A DNA stretch of 64,000 nucleotides from Microcoleus sp. bin48.metabat.b7b8b9.023 (lineage in GTDB: Bacteria > Cyanobacteriota > Cyanobacteriia > Cyanobacteriales > Microcoleaceae), in the NCBI RefSeq assembly GCF_013299185.1, contig NZ_JAAFKG010000007.1:62001-126000 (forward strand), given 5' to 3'. Positions 27,661 to 36,383 of the stretch are shown here, piece after piece. A model generated the notes under the pieces. It saw only the letters and a program-made list of their open reading frames with translations, searched no databases and had not been told where the DNA came from. Both the position numbers and the translations under genes were made by a program. How positions within the stretch are numbered: the stretch's first letter is position 1; each line of letters starts with the position of its first letter.

Positions 27661-29745
27661 ATGAGTTATTGCCTAAACCCCGCCTGTCAAAACCCGCAAA
27701 ATGCCGATCGAACTCAATTCTGCCTGAATTGTGGCACCAAACTGTTGCTCAGAGAGCGTTACCGCGCCATCAAACCCCTCGGTAGAGGCGGTTTTGGCCG
27801 TACTTTTTTAGCCGTAGACGAAGACAAACCCTCAAAACCGCGCTGTGCAATCAAGCAGTTTTTCCCGCTATCCCAAGGAACCAGCAGCGCCGAAAAAGCA
27901 GCAGAATTATTCAACCGAGAAGCCGTGCGGCTGGACGAATTGGGGAAACACCCGCAAATTCCCGAGTTGCTGGCGCACTTTCAGCAGGAACGCTATCAGT
28001 ATTTGGTGCAAGAATTTATAGAAGGCGAGAATTTACAGCAAGAATTGGCGCGGAGTGGGCCTTTCAGCGAAAGTCAGGTTCTCCGGCTGCTGAAGGATTT
28101 ATTGCCAGTATTGCAGTTCGTGCACGATCGCAATGTAATTCACCGAGACATCAAACCACCAAATATTATCCGCCGCCGCGTTTCTCAAACTCCGATTATT
28201 TATACTTACCCAACACTAACCGGGGAATTAGTTTTAGTTGATTTTGGTGCTGCAAAACTTGTGGAGGGTTTGAGAGAAACAGGTACAGTGATTGGTTCGC
28301 CTGAATTCGTGGCGCCGGAACAAATTCGAGGTCAAGCGGTTTATGCTAGCGATTTGTATAGTTTGGGCGTAACTTGCATTTATTTACTGACTCAAATATC
28401 TCCGTTTGATTTGTTCGATATCAATCAAGATGTTTGGGTTTGGCGAGATTTTTTGAAGGTTCAAATCGATCCGAAATTAAGCCGCATCCTCGACAAAGCG
28501 ATCGAACCGAGTCTCAGTCGCCGTTACAAATCTGTAGCTGAAGTTCTCCAAGATTTGCAGCCGCAGCAGTCGGGGGCGGGCACGGGGGCACCGCAGCAGA
28601 GGGCGGGCACGGGGGCACCGCAGCAGAGGGCGGGCACGGGGGCACCGCAGCAGAGGGCGGGCACGGGGGCACCGCAGCAGAGGGCGGGCACGGGGGCACC
28701 GCCCCTACAAGTGCCAGTGCCGGCAACGATTGCAGGCACTATTATACCTGTGCCACCGATGCAGCGGGTTGTTCCTGTACGCGCGCCTAGTTGGAGGTGC
28801 GTTCATACTCTGGTAGGGCATTCCCATGCTGTCACGTCAGTAGCTTTTAGTCCCGATGGCGCGACTTTAGCTAGCGGGAGTGAGGATAAGACAATTGAGA
28901 TGTGGAATTTGCACGGGGGTAAGCGGTGGTACACTCTCACAGGTCATTCTGACTGGGTGACTTCTGTGGCTTTTAGTCCTGATGGCGCGACTTTGGCTAG
29001 CGGCGGCCGGGATAAAACAATTCAAATTTGGGATTTGAATAAGGGTAAGTGGTGGTACGCTTTGCGCGGTCACGAGGATCGGGTTTATGCTGTGGCCTTT
29101 AGTCCCGACGGTCAGGTTTTGGCTAGCGGGAGTCGGGACAAGACTGTCCAGTTGTGGAATTTGAATAAGGGTAGGCCGATGTCGGCTTTAAGCGGTCACG
29201 CTGGTGGGGTGGAGGCGGTGGCTTTTAGTCCTGGTGGGGAGTTTTTGGCGACGGGGAGTCGGGATAAGAGTTTGCAGTTGTGGGATTGGCGCAATGGTCG
29301 ATCGATTTGTACTTTAGCAGAGCACGGGGATTGGGTGCGGGCGATCGTTTTTAGTCCGATTTCCCTTGCCGGTCAGACCCCCCCCAGCCCCCCCTTGGTA
29401 AGGGGGGGAGCAGGAGCAGGATCATCGATTTTGGCGACGGGGAGTCGGGATGGTACGGCGAAGCTGTGGCGGGTGGATGCACAAGGGCAAGGTACGCTGT
29501 TGCGGAGTTTCAGGGACAATTCTGGGGATGTTTTGTGTGTGGCTTTCAGCCGGGATGGTGGTTTTTTGGCGACGGGGAGTCGGGATGGTTCGATTTATTT
29601 GTGGGATACGGCTACAGGCGGTTTGCTGGAACTTCTGACGGGGCACGGGGGGGAGGTTTTGTCGGTGGCGTTTAGTGCTGATGGGGGGTGTTTGGCTAGC
29701 GGTTCGGGCGATCGAACTGTGAAGATTTGGCGGGTTGGGAATTAG
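27661..29745 (+). CDS. 4-Cys-prefixed Ser/Thr protein kinase with WD40 repeats
   Basis: A 694-residue protein from ATG 27661; the upstream TTG adds six unlikely residues. Residues 1-25 carry the zinc-ribbon-like prefix (YCLNPAC and FCLNCG). The kinase domain is about 34-295: GRGGFGRTFLA, Lys in CAIKQFF, HRDIKPPN, VDFGAAK, SPEFVAPEQ. A Gly/Ala/Gln linker (about 300-375) contains QQRAGTGAP four times in a row after one variant. Six or seven WD40 blades follow (SVAFSPDGATLASGSEDKTI type). One blade carries an extra 20 or so residues (ISLAGQTPPSPPLVRGG) coded by a dispersed C/G-rich repeat. A soluble or membrane-peripheral signalling kinase; the target is unknown. Homologues with this layout are common in filamentous cyanobacteria. 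Confidence 0.92.
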   Translation: MSYCLNPACQNPQNADRTQFCLNCGTKLLLRERYRAIKPLGRGGFGRTFLAVDEDKPSKPRCAIKQFFPLSQGTSSAEKAAELFNREAVRLDELGKHPQIPELLAHFQQERYQYLVQEFIEGENLQQELARSGPFSESQVLRLLKDLLPVLQFVHDRNVIHRDIKPPNIIRRRVSQTPIIYTYPTLTGELVLVDFGAAKLVEGLRETGTVIGSPEFVAPEQIRGQAVYASDLYSLGVTCIYLLTQISPFDLFDINQDVWVWRDFLKVQIDPKLSRILDKAIEPSLSRRYKSVAEVLQDLQPQQSGAGTGAPQQRAGTGAPQQRAGTGAPQQRAGTGAPQQRAGTGAPPLQVPVPATIAGTIIPVPPMQRVVPVRAPSWRCVHTLVGHSHAVTSVAFSPDGATLASGSEDKTIEMWNLHGGKRWYTLTGHSDWVTSVAFSPDGATLASGGRDKTIQIWDLNKGKWWYALRGHEDRVYAVAFSPDGQVLASGSRDKTVQLWNLNKGRPMSALSGHAGGVEAVAFSPGGEFLATGSRDKSLQLWDWRNGRSICTLAEHGDWVRAIVFSPISLAGQTPPSPPLVRGGAGAGSSILATGSRDGTAKLWRVDAQGQGTLLRSFRDNSGDVLCVAFSRDGGFLATGSRDGSIYLWDTATGGLLELLTGHGGEVLSVAFSADGGCLASGSGDRTVKIWRVGN
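28563..28707 (+). repeat. 27-bp tandem repeat in the kinase linker
   Basis: Unit CAGCAGAGGGCGGGCACGGG plus GGCACCG, four identical copies after a longer first copy, then CCCCTACAAG. The unit is close to dispersed sequences near 22193-22225 (GGGCGGGCCCGCACC...CCGCCCCTAC) and 54393-54412 (GTAGGGGTAGTGCCCCCGTG), so the linker seems to be an expanded intergenic repeat kept in frame. Confidence 0.85.
29378..29410 (+). repeat. C/G-rich dispersed repeat inside a WD40 blade
   Basis: The stretch ACCCCCCCCAGCCCCCCCTT then GGTAAGGGGGGGAG has the same complementary C-run/G-run build as the intergenic copies at 10988-11103 and 26745-26925. It codes for GQTPPSPPLVRGGA between the FSP and the LATGSRDG of one blade, where other blades have only DG plus a few residues. 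Confidence 0.7.
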
Positions 29746-29828
29746 GGCGGTTGCTGTGGGTGGCTGGAAAAATTTTATATTTATGCTTGACAGGCGATCG
29801 AAGGTTGTGCTAAGTTAGTAATTCGTGA

Positions 29829-29902
<74 letters not shown>

Positions 29903-29908
29903 TCTTAT

Positions 29909-29940
29909 AAAACCCGCTGGTTGTAGCGGGTTTTGTTGTT
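29909..29940 (+). terminator. tRNA-Val terminator
   Basis: AAAACCCGCT pairs with AGCGGGTTTT around GGTTGT, followed by GTTGTTTTTGG. Seven bases after the tRNA end. Confidence 0.85.
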
Positions 29941-30098
29941 TTTGGTGTAACAAATTATTTGTCACTGATAAAGTTTTATAATTAAATAAATTGTTTTATG
30001 ATCGGCTTGTGTAGAATAAATTGGATGCAGAATACTTTGTAAAGCCTGAAGATCCTTTCGATACACTCAGTAACACAAGTAAGGAGTAAGGAAATAAT

Positions 30099-31076
30099 TT
30101 GGTGTCCCCAGCTCAAGAAACTAACTCTGGTAGCTATTACGTTGGCAAAAGTGAACATATACTTAAGACTCCCTCTTGTCAACAGCTAAACGGTCAAGTC
30201 AATCTAATTATGACATCTCCACCTTTTCCTCTTAATAGTAAAAAAAGCTATGGCAATATGTTAGGAGATGAATATCTTAAGTGGTTTACTGAGTTAGCAC
30301 CAATCTTTTCTGAAATGCTGACAGACGATGGCTCTATTGTTATCGAACTTGGTAACAGTTGGGAACCAGGCCGTCCTGTTCAATCTTTACTACCTTTACA
30401 ATCTCTATTGAATTTTGTTTCTCATCCCGAATGTCAACTTCGTTTAATACAAGAGTTCGTCTGCTATAATCCATCCAGGCTTCCCTCCCCAGCTCACTGG
30501 GTTACAGTTAAGCGAATTAGAACTGTAGATAGTTATACTCGCCTTTGGTGGATTGCTAAAAGTGATTTTCCAAAAGCAAACAACTCTAAAGTTTTGCGTC
30601 CTTATAGTGAACGCATGAAATATCTCCTTTCCACAGGACGCTATAATTCAGGTAAAAGACCTTCTCAACATAAAATTGGTGAAACAAGTTTTCTAAGAGA
30701 CTGCGGAGGTTCTATTGCTCATAACTTATTTGAGCTAGAAAATATGGACGATAAAAGACAAGTTCGCTTGCCTCACTTACCAAATTGTTTTTCTTTTTCC
30801 AATAGTAACTCTAATGATTTCTTTTCACAAACTTGTAAAAAAAAAGGAATTACTCCTCATCCTGCTAGGATGCCAATGGGTTTAGCGGCTTTTTTTATTG
30901 AATTTCTAACAGACTCGGGAGATTTAGTCCTAGACCCTTTTGCGGGAAGTAATACTACTGGATATGCCGCAGCTCGACTAGATCGTAAATGGATAGCCAT
31001 AGATGCTGAGGAAAAATATGTAGAACAGTCTAGAATTCGCTTTCAAGATCCTGCCCTTACCAACCAACATCAGTAA
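30099..31076 (+). CDS. Beta-class DNA amino-methyltransferase of a putative defence operon
   Basis: A 325-residue SAM-dependent DNA methyltransferase. The order of motifs is IV first (MTSPPFPL, about 43-50), then a central target-recognition part (about 110-260), then motif I/X (LVLDPFAGSNTTGYAAARL, about 285-303), which is the beta class. TSPPF favours N4-cytosine methylation, but N6-adenine is possible. Start is TTG 30099 or GTG 30102; AAGGAGTAAGGAAATAAT lies just before. It is the first of three genes: the HerA gene begins 7 bases after its stop and the NurA gene follows. In this setting it would mark self DNA. No canonical restriction endonuclease is present. The gene is A/T-rich against its neighbours and lacks GCGATCGC sites. 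Confidence 0.9.
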   Translation: MVSPAQETNSGSYYVGKSEHILKTPSCQQLNGQVNLIMTSPPFPLNSKKSYGNMLGDEYLKWFTELAPIFSEMLTDDGSIVIELGNSWEPGRPVQSLLPLQSLLNFVSHPECQLRLIQEFVCYNPSRLPSPAHWVTVKRIRTVDSYTRLWWIAKSDFPKANNSKVLRPYSERMKYLLSTGRYNSGKRPSQHKIGETSFLRDCGGSIAHNLFELENMDDKRQVRLPHLPNCFSFSNSNSNDFFSQTCKKKGITPHPARMPMGLAAFFIEFLTDSGDLVLDPFAGSNTTGYAAARLDRKWIAIDAEEKYVEQSRIRFQDPALTNQHQ

Positions 31077-31083
31077 TAACATC

Positions 31084-33108
31084 ATGAGCATTAGCCAACA
31101 ACTCACACAGACTAAAATTTTTAAGCGCAAGTCAAATGGAGATTGGGATACGGGATTTTTTGTTGGTCGTCCCTTCCGACTTAGCTATAATAAAGCAGAA
31201 ATTTTAGTAGCCGATGCTTGGAAGCAGAGAGCTAAAGGCATTCCTCAAGGTTGCTTCCTTCTGGCTTACTATGACAACGAACTTGACAACAAGAATAATG
31301 CCGAAGCAATTCTTCTTCGTGTTATTCAACCAAGTAAGCTACCAACTGACCAAAACGTTATTAGTAGTATGGTGGAATATTACAAGGATGATATTAAAAC
31401 AGGAGAGAATAAACACTCCCAGCTAGATACTTTTACTCGTTACGAATTTTCTTTCAGTGGGCTAGAGTGTTCGGTTCTAGGATCTTTCTACGTTGATATA
31501 GATGGAAGAACTCGCTTCGGTGCTGACTTAGAAAACTTCTATAGCGCCCATAATTACTCAGTAATTAAACCATCATCTGATATCTTAAAGGCGATTGTTA
31601 ACTATAGAGAAAACGGGTCTCCTGGAGGATCTGGAGATATCAAAATCGGAAAAGTTCGCTACAGTTCCAGCCGTCGCTTTCAGCAAACTGAACAGGAAGT
31701 TCCTGTGTATGTCCAAGCACCAGATTTTGCCGGAAAACGGACAGCTCTTTTTGGTATGACTCGAACAGGTAAATCCAACACGGTTAAGAAGATTATTCAG
31801 GCTTGTGTTGACATGAGCAACAATGCACCACTGAAGCTAGACGAAAGAAAAGAAACTCCAGAGGAAGTCCTTAATAATCTTACAGAAGATAATAATCCTA
31901 AGTATCCCATTGGGCAGATTATATTTGACATTAACGGTGAATATGCCAACCCAAATTTACAGGATCAGGGAACTGCAATTTTTGACTTATATCAAAACCA
32001 GACTGTTCGATACTCAACTGTACCAAAACCAAACTTTTTGGAAATGAAAGTAAATTTTTATCGAGAAATTGAAAATGGTTTTGGACTAATTAGAAGCTAT
32101 CCTAGTGTTGCAAATAATACTAGCAACTATATAAGAAGTTTTACATCCATAGATTTTACTAAACCCGAAGATTATGCTACTAATAGATCTGCTAAAGCAC
32201 GGTACGATCGCCGAGTCGCAGTTTATCTGTGTTGCTTATATCGAGCCAAGTTTAAAGTTCCATCTAATTTCCCTCCAGTCTGTTTTACCGCCAATCAGGA
32301 TGTTCGTAATATTGTACAAGAAAATGTCGATCCCAATTCAGGGTTAGATTTGGAGCAAGCTGCAAACTGGTGGGAAATGTTTTGGGATGTTTATGACGAA
32401 GATCCTGATGAAGTTTTCTCTAATTATAGACGACAAAAAGGGCACGAATGGGCCGACGAGGATTTAAAAGCTTTGCTAGTGATGCTCACTCGTAAAAGTA
32501 GATCGGGTGCAAATGCTAGCGTTTCTGGGTTTCGTATTCTTAATCCGATTCATGAGCAACATACCAGTACCGTTCAAAAACCTTTTGACCAGGATATTTT
32601 AAGTAATCTACGACAAGGAAAGATAGTCATTGTTGACCTTTCCCTGGGCAATCCTGAGATACAAGTAATGTTTAGCGAAAAAATTTGTCAATGTATTTTT
32701 GCTGATGCGATTAATCGTTTTACTAGCACTCATCCAAATAATTTCATCCAGTTTTACTTTGAAGAGGCTCACAATCTATTCCCTAAGAAAGATGATAAAG
32801 ATTTATCCCAAATCTATAATAGGCTGGCAAAAGAAGGAGCAAAACTGAACCTGGGTTTAGTTTATGCTACTCAAGAAGTTAGCTCGATTAGTAGTAACAT
32901 CCTTAAAGCGACTCAAAATTGGTTTATTTCTCATTTAAACAACGAGGATGAGATTAAAGAGCTAAGAAAGTATTATGACTTCAGTGACTTCACTGAAAGC
33001 CTAATTCGCTTTAGCCAAAACACCGACAAAGGTTTTGTTCGGATGAAAACCTACAGCAACCCCTTTGTTATTCCAGTCCAGATTGATCGCTTTCCATCTG
33101 AAAATTAG
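31084..33108 (+). CDS. HerA-like DNA-translocating ATPase
   Basis: A 674-residue FtsK/HerA superfamily ATPase (DUF87). An N-terminal beta-barrel-like part with an extra region (about 1-200) precedes the motor. Walker A GMTRTGKSNT is at 224-233, Walker B FDINGEYAN near 281, a second acidic strand FYFEEAHNLFP near 558, and sensor-like GLVYATQEVSSISSNIL near 597. The C-terminal part (NWFISHLNNEDEIKELRKYY) matches the end of HerA proteins. It would form a hexamer that pumps duplex DNA into a partner nuclease. The partner is coded 27 bases downstream (NurA-like). It differs from archaeal repair HerA by its insertions and by the methyltransferase neighbour. Confidence 0.9.
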   Translation: MSISQQLTQTKIFKRKSNGDWDTGFFVGRPFRLSYNKAEILVADAWKQRAKGIPQGCFLLAYYDNELDNKNNAEAILLRVIQPSKLPTDQNVISSMVEYYKDDIKTGENKHSQLDTFTRYEFSFSGLECSVLGSFYVDIDGRTRFGADLENFYSAHNYSVIKPSSDILKAIVNYRENGSPGGSGDIKIGKVRYSSSRRFQQTEQEVPVYVQAPDFAGKRTALFGMTRTGKSNTVKKIIQACVDMSNNAPLKLDERKETPEEVLNNLTEDNNPKYPIGQIIFDINGEYANPNLQDQGTAIFDLYQNQTVRYSTVPKPNFLEMKVNFYREIENGFGLIRSYPSVANNTSNYIRSFTSIDFTKPEDYATNRSAKARYDRRVAVYLCCLYRAKFKVPSNFPPVCFTANQDVRNIVQENVDPNSGLDLEQAANWWEMFWDVYDEDPDEVFSNYRRQKGHEWADEDLKALLVMLTRKSRSGANASVSGFRILNPIHEQHTSTVQKPFDQDILSNLRQGKIVIVDLSLGNPEIQVMFSEKICQCIFADAINRFTSTHPNNFIQFYFEEAHNLFPKKDDKDLSQIYNRLAKEGAKLNLGLVYATQEVSSISSNILKATQNWFISHLNNEDEIKELRKYYDFSDFTESLIRFSQNTDKGFVRMKTYSNPFVIPVQIDRFPSEN

Positions 33109-33135
33109 CTTACTTTACGAGAGTTTTTCAAAAAT

Positions 33136-34488
33136 ATGGGATATACCAGTAAAAACAATCGGCGACCTTTTGAGGGTGCGAGTAAGGCTTCGCATCATCA
33201 CATCATTAATGACCCTGAAGTTCAAACCACAATGGAGCGTATTTATAAGCCTCCAAAAGATGCTGGTATTTCATTAATAGATATGACTTTAGATTTTGCT
33301 CCTCCTCAAAATAACCCTGTAGAGGCGGTTATTGCTGTGGATGGCGGTTATACAGAGGTTATTCTAGATAATGGATTTCCTTCACAAACAATGCACTTTC
33401 TACAGTTTGGTGCACTCTATTTTGAGATGGATGATCTTGCCGAAATTGATGCTGCTGCTTTTATTGCTCCAGAAGATATGGCAAAGCTCAGAAAGATTAA
33501 ACGATTAAAACTAGCTCTACCAACTAAGAATCTTTGCTTTAAGGATAAAAATACTCTAAAAGCCACTGTTCTTACAGCGATATTCGAGTTTTTCAGTAAT
33601 AATAATTTAGGAGAAAAACATAGCTTGGTAGATACTCTGGCGTGGTTTATATTCCGTCGCTATAAACAAGGAAATACAACCGAAAAGGATCGGCGCTGGA
33701 ATTTAGCAACTAACCCCTTAAGTCCAGTCGGAAATCAAGTTGTCTTGTCAGAGACAGATATGGCAAATTATATGTTTAAATGTCCAGAAACAGGAGAAAA
33801 AATTTATTTGACTGATATTTTTAGGCTCCATGAAGTTATTGACGAGGAAACCGGAGCTGCTGGAATTTTGGGTTATTTACTGAATGTTATCGAACATATA
33901 ATTATCATTCATCTCATCCGTCAGTTGCTACGTATTCAACCAGAAATGCTCAAAAAAGTTCTTTTTATCAAAGATGGATCAACTGGATTTTTTGGGCAAA
34001 CAGCTCTACTACATGACCCAATGAATGATTTAGTTAATTGGCTTCTAGATAAGCACAATATTCTTTTAGCTGGTTTAGAGAAAAGTGGTGCTTTTGTGGA
34101 TCATGCCCACGCAATCCAAGAGAAGCTAAAGCCGGGGCAGGCAGTCATTCTTAATGACAATTACATCTACCGCTACATCTTACCAGGTACAGGAGATCCT
34201 AACAATCCCTATGCTTATACAAGCAACTATGGGCACAAGATTATTTTTAAGACGAGAGGAGGGCAGATGCACGTTGTTTCTATGCCTGTTCGTAAACTTA
34301 AGAAAACTCCCAACCCTACTGATTTACCTAACTTACAGGTAATACTAGAGAATGTAGAAGGTTTACGCTGTGATATGTATGATTCTGCTCTTTTTCCCGT
34401 GGCACTTGTTAATAAGTTAGTTAGCTTGTCCGCTCATCCTAGCCAAAATATTCTTCAAAAATTTGCTAGTCAGAATGTTCAGGGATAA
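33136..34488 (+). CDS. NurA-like nuclease of the methyltransferase-HerA operon
   Basis: A 450-residue protein with NurA-domain marks: AVIAVDGGYTEV (about 64-75, first metal-binding Asp69), LFIKDGSTGFFG (about 275-286), a helix-strand with LLAGLEKSGAFVDHA (about 312-326) and a late GHKIIFKTRGGQMHVVSMPV. NurA is an RNase H-fold 5'-3' and endonuclease that works with HerA on DNA ends. The N-terminal 60 residues are basic and poorly defined. It is larger than archaeal NurA (about 330-350). The operon order methyltransferase-HerA-NurA suggests cutting of unmodified incoming DNA (inference). Third and last gene; no clear terminator, only an A/T-rich tail. Confidence 0.85.
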   Translation: MGYTSKNNRRPFEGASKASHHHIINDPEVQTTMERIYKPPKDAGISLIDMTLDFAPPQNNPVEAVIAVDGGYTEVILDNGFPSQTMHFLQFGALYFEMDDLAEIDAAAFIAPEDMAKLRKIKRLKLALPTKNLCFKDKNTLKATVLTAIFEFFSNNNLGEKHSLVDTLAWFIFRRYKQGNTTEKDRRWNLATNPLSPVGNQVVLSETDMANYMFKCPETGEKIYLTDIFRLHEVIDEETGAAGILGYLLNVIEHIIIIHLIRQLLRIQPEMLKKVLFIKDGSTGFFGQTALLHDPMNDLVNWLLDKHNILLAGLEKSGAFVDHAHAIQEKLKPGQAVILNDNYIYRYILPGTGDPNNPYAYTSNYGHKIIFKTRGGQMHVVSMPVRKLKKTPNPTDLPNLQVILENVEGLRCDMYDSALFPVALVNKLVSLSAHPSQNILQKFASQNVQG

Positions 34489-34560
34489 AAATTATATACT
34501 TGTCATACGATTGTCATACGCTCTAAATTAGGAAATCTCAAGATTTTACGGTGATCCAGC

Positions 34561-34797
34561 CTACCACTCATAACCGTGTTCTTTTCCCCATTCTATCCAC
34601 GCTTGAGTCATTTGCGACCTTCGATCGCGCTGTTCAGGTTTTACCGGATTATCACCAGTAATTGCCCTCAATGCCCAGAATCCACGATCTGGTTTTTGTT
34701 CGAGATCGCGCAAAATCAGCGGGACAACAGCCGGGCCCATACCAATAATTCTCTGATAAGCTGCGTGCATTGACTTCTGTGCAACCAATGACAGCAT
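34561..34797 (-). pseudogene. Truncated small protein gene
   Basis: A 78-codon ORF, MLSLVAQKSMHAAYQRIIGM then GPAVVPLILRDLEQKPDRGF and ending WIEWGKEHGYEW. The same frame stays open upstream to 34893 and codes for plausible protein (KYPTKSKLELEAEFNNLAEE, then WRAETR) but has no ATG, GTG or TTG. The gene therefore looks beheaded, or starts at a rare ATT. The family occurs widely in cyanobacteria as I recall, without known function, often near toxin-antitoxin genes. It lies convergent to the NurA gene and may mark the right edge of that cassette. Confidence 0.5.
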
Positions 34798-35040
34798 CCT
34801 CGTTTCTGCACGCCATTCTTCGGCGAGGTTATTAAACTCCGCTTCTAGTTCGAGCTTACTTTTAGTCGGGTATTTATAAGCGGTAATAACAAATTATCTC
34901 CCTAAAACGCGGAAATCTTAAACTTTTCCCACAGTTGGGATATTTCGATCGCACTTTTAACCAATCTCGATACTAATATCGTAAGCGAAGGAGACCGAAG
35001 GTATCGCCCCAACATCCCCAAATCATGACAACTCCCATCA

Positions 35041-35082
35041 CCCAGTAGGGACACGACACAGCGCCGTGTCCTCGATCGTAGC
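35041..35082. repeat. Dispersed palindrome with GGACAC...GTGTCC
   Basis: TAGGGACACGACACAGCGCC then GTGTCCTCGATCG. The same family appears twice at 50806-50893 (GGACACAGCAGTGCTGTGTC). It lies between the remnant at 34561 and the 84-residue ORF. Confidence 0.6.
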
Positions 35083-35337
35083 TTATCGGCGACAGCCTTC
35101 GGCGATCGCCCTCAACACCGCTAGCCGCACTTCAGGATGCGATTTTTCAAGCCCGTTAGCCCGAAAAATCCAGTGCCCGCCGCCCGCGTGTTCGATGGCA
35201 ATCTTCTGTCCGTCTGGCAAAACGATTTGCCACCAATTCAACACAGTGGCTTTAATCAGTTGGCACTGAATCTCGGTCAATTGAGCCTCCATCAGCTTCA
35301 GTTGACGCATGATTGGGTTTTGGGCAGATGACTTCAT
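35083..35337 (-). CDS. Hypothetical protein of 84 residues
   Basis: Starts at ATG 35337 inside the 3' end of the longer gene at 35252-36250, in another frame, an 86-base overlap that suggests translational coupling. The product starts MKSSAQNPIMRQLKLMEAQL (helical) and continues to WQIVLPDGQKIAIEHAGGGH, then an HPEVRLAVLRAIAEGC tail. No domain recognised. Its partner gene looks like a plasmid or island protein, so the pair is probably accessory. Confidence 0.6.
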   Translation of the reverse strand: MKSSAQNPIMRQLKLMEAQLTEIQCQLIKATVLNWWQIVLPDGQKIAIEHAGGGHWIFRANGLEKSHPEVRLAVLRAIAEGCRR

Positions 35338-36250
35338 TATTTTTTTCCTGAAATAAATTGGAGAGTTTCTCGACTGGAATTTCTGTTTGCTGACTTTTCA
35401 GCTTAATTTCACTTGCAGAGCTTTTCGCTTTTACTTTACCTTCCGAACTTTTCGCCTTCACCTCCCTTGTACCACCTTTCGGCTCATTTTTTACTCCAAA
35501 ACCTTTAGATTTAACTTTGGCTGGAGCAGACTTTGAACTCTGTTCCGCTGCGGGCTTCTTAAACTCCGCGTCCAATTGGTCTAAAATCTCCTCTTGTTCG
35601 GGAGTGTGTTCCGCCGGCTGCTCTACATTTCTGGGGTTGTATTCGTCAACCAGTCGCCCCAAAAATTCCGAAATTGACATTCCCGCAGCGGCTGCTTTTT
35701 TGGTCAACAGGGCGTAGGTGTCGGTTTTGATCCGAATTTGTTTTAACCTGAGGTTAGGATTGTTGTCAACTGTTTCGGCTATCGTTATTGCTGTAATCCT
35801 TTCTTTGGGGATGACATCCACAACTTCTTGCCACTTTTCTTGTAGAGCACACTCGCCGTATTGATCTGTGACTGCGTGTTTGAACAAGGGGACAACTTGA
35901 GCGACGCAGCTAGGCAAAATCTCAAATCCGGCTTTTATTAAGCGGAGGCAAATTGCAGCAGATTTAATAATTTGCGTGCAATAAAAATACTGCCTGCCTA
36001 AGGCTTGTTCGCAGTAACTTTTGAAAGTTTTGAATTTGTCTTTGTACAAGCGCAGTTTTCGGATCGCGTCCAGCATGATCCCTTGCCGCACGTAGTCGAG
36101 GAATCCTCTTTTTATTTCGCCTGTCAGGTAGTCTAAGTCGTGAAAGGGCGATTGATTCTGGATTTCTTCTTCAAAGTCTAGCAGCGGGCCTGCAAAGTGA
36201 AAGTTGGAGGCGACATCGCCTAGGTAGAAGTTGTCGGTAGATGTAGTCAT
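35252..36250 (-). CDS. Plasmid-type hypothetical protein with ribbon-helix-helix-like segment
   Basis: A 332-residue protein from ATG 36250 (MTTSTDNFYLGDVASNFHFA); an in-frame start 18 codons upstream is possible. Residues about 45-160 are helical (FLDYVRQGIMLDAIRKLRLY, then KSYCEQALGRQYFYCTQIIK), like replication or partition associated proteins seen on cyanobacterial plasmids as I recall them. Residues about 185-215 (RIKTDTYALLTKKAAAAGMS, then ISEFLGRLVDEY) read like a ribbon-helix-helix DNA-binding segment. The last 110 residues are Lys/Ser/Glu-rich repeats (KVKAKSS) and low complexity. Function unknown; probably a DNA-binding island protein. Confidence 0.65.
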   Translation of the reverse strand: MTTSTDNFYLGDVASNFHFAGPLLDFEEEIQNQSPFHDLDYLTGEIKRGFLDYVRQGIMLDAIRKLRLYKDKFKTFKSYCEQALGRQYFYCTQIIKSAAICLRLIKAGFEILPSCVAQVVPLFKHAVTDQYGECALQEKWQEVVDVIPKERITAITIAETVDNNPNLRLKQIRIKTDTYALLTKKAAAAGMSISEFLGRLVDEYNPRNVEQPAEHTPEQEEILDQLDAEFKKPAAEQSSKSAPAKVKSKGFGVKNEPKGGTREVKAKSSEGKVKAKSSASEIKLKSQQTEIPVEKLSNLFQEKNNEVICPKPNHASTEADGGSIDRDSVPTD

Positions 36251-36383
36251 GATCGGGAAAGGGTCGAGAAAGGGAACGATAGCACGGAAGTTGGGCGATC
36301 GCAAAGTTGATGTTTTGGTCGGGATTTTTGGTACAATTTTGAGTTGGGCTGTGTTGTAAGGTCGATCGACCTTTTACATCTCA

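Noticed and set aside
28514..28739. Minus-strand ORFs opposite the kinase linker
   Set aside because: Proline/cysteine repeats are the complement of the 27-bp tandem repeat in the real kinase gene.
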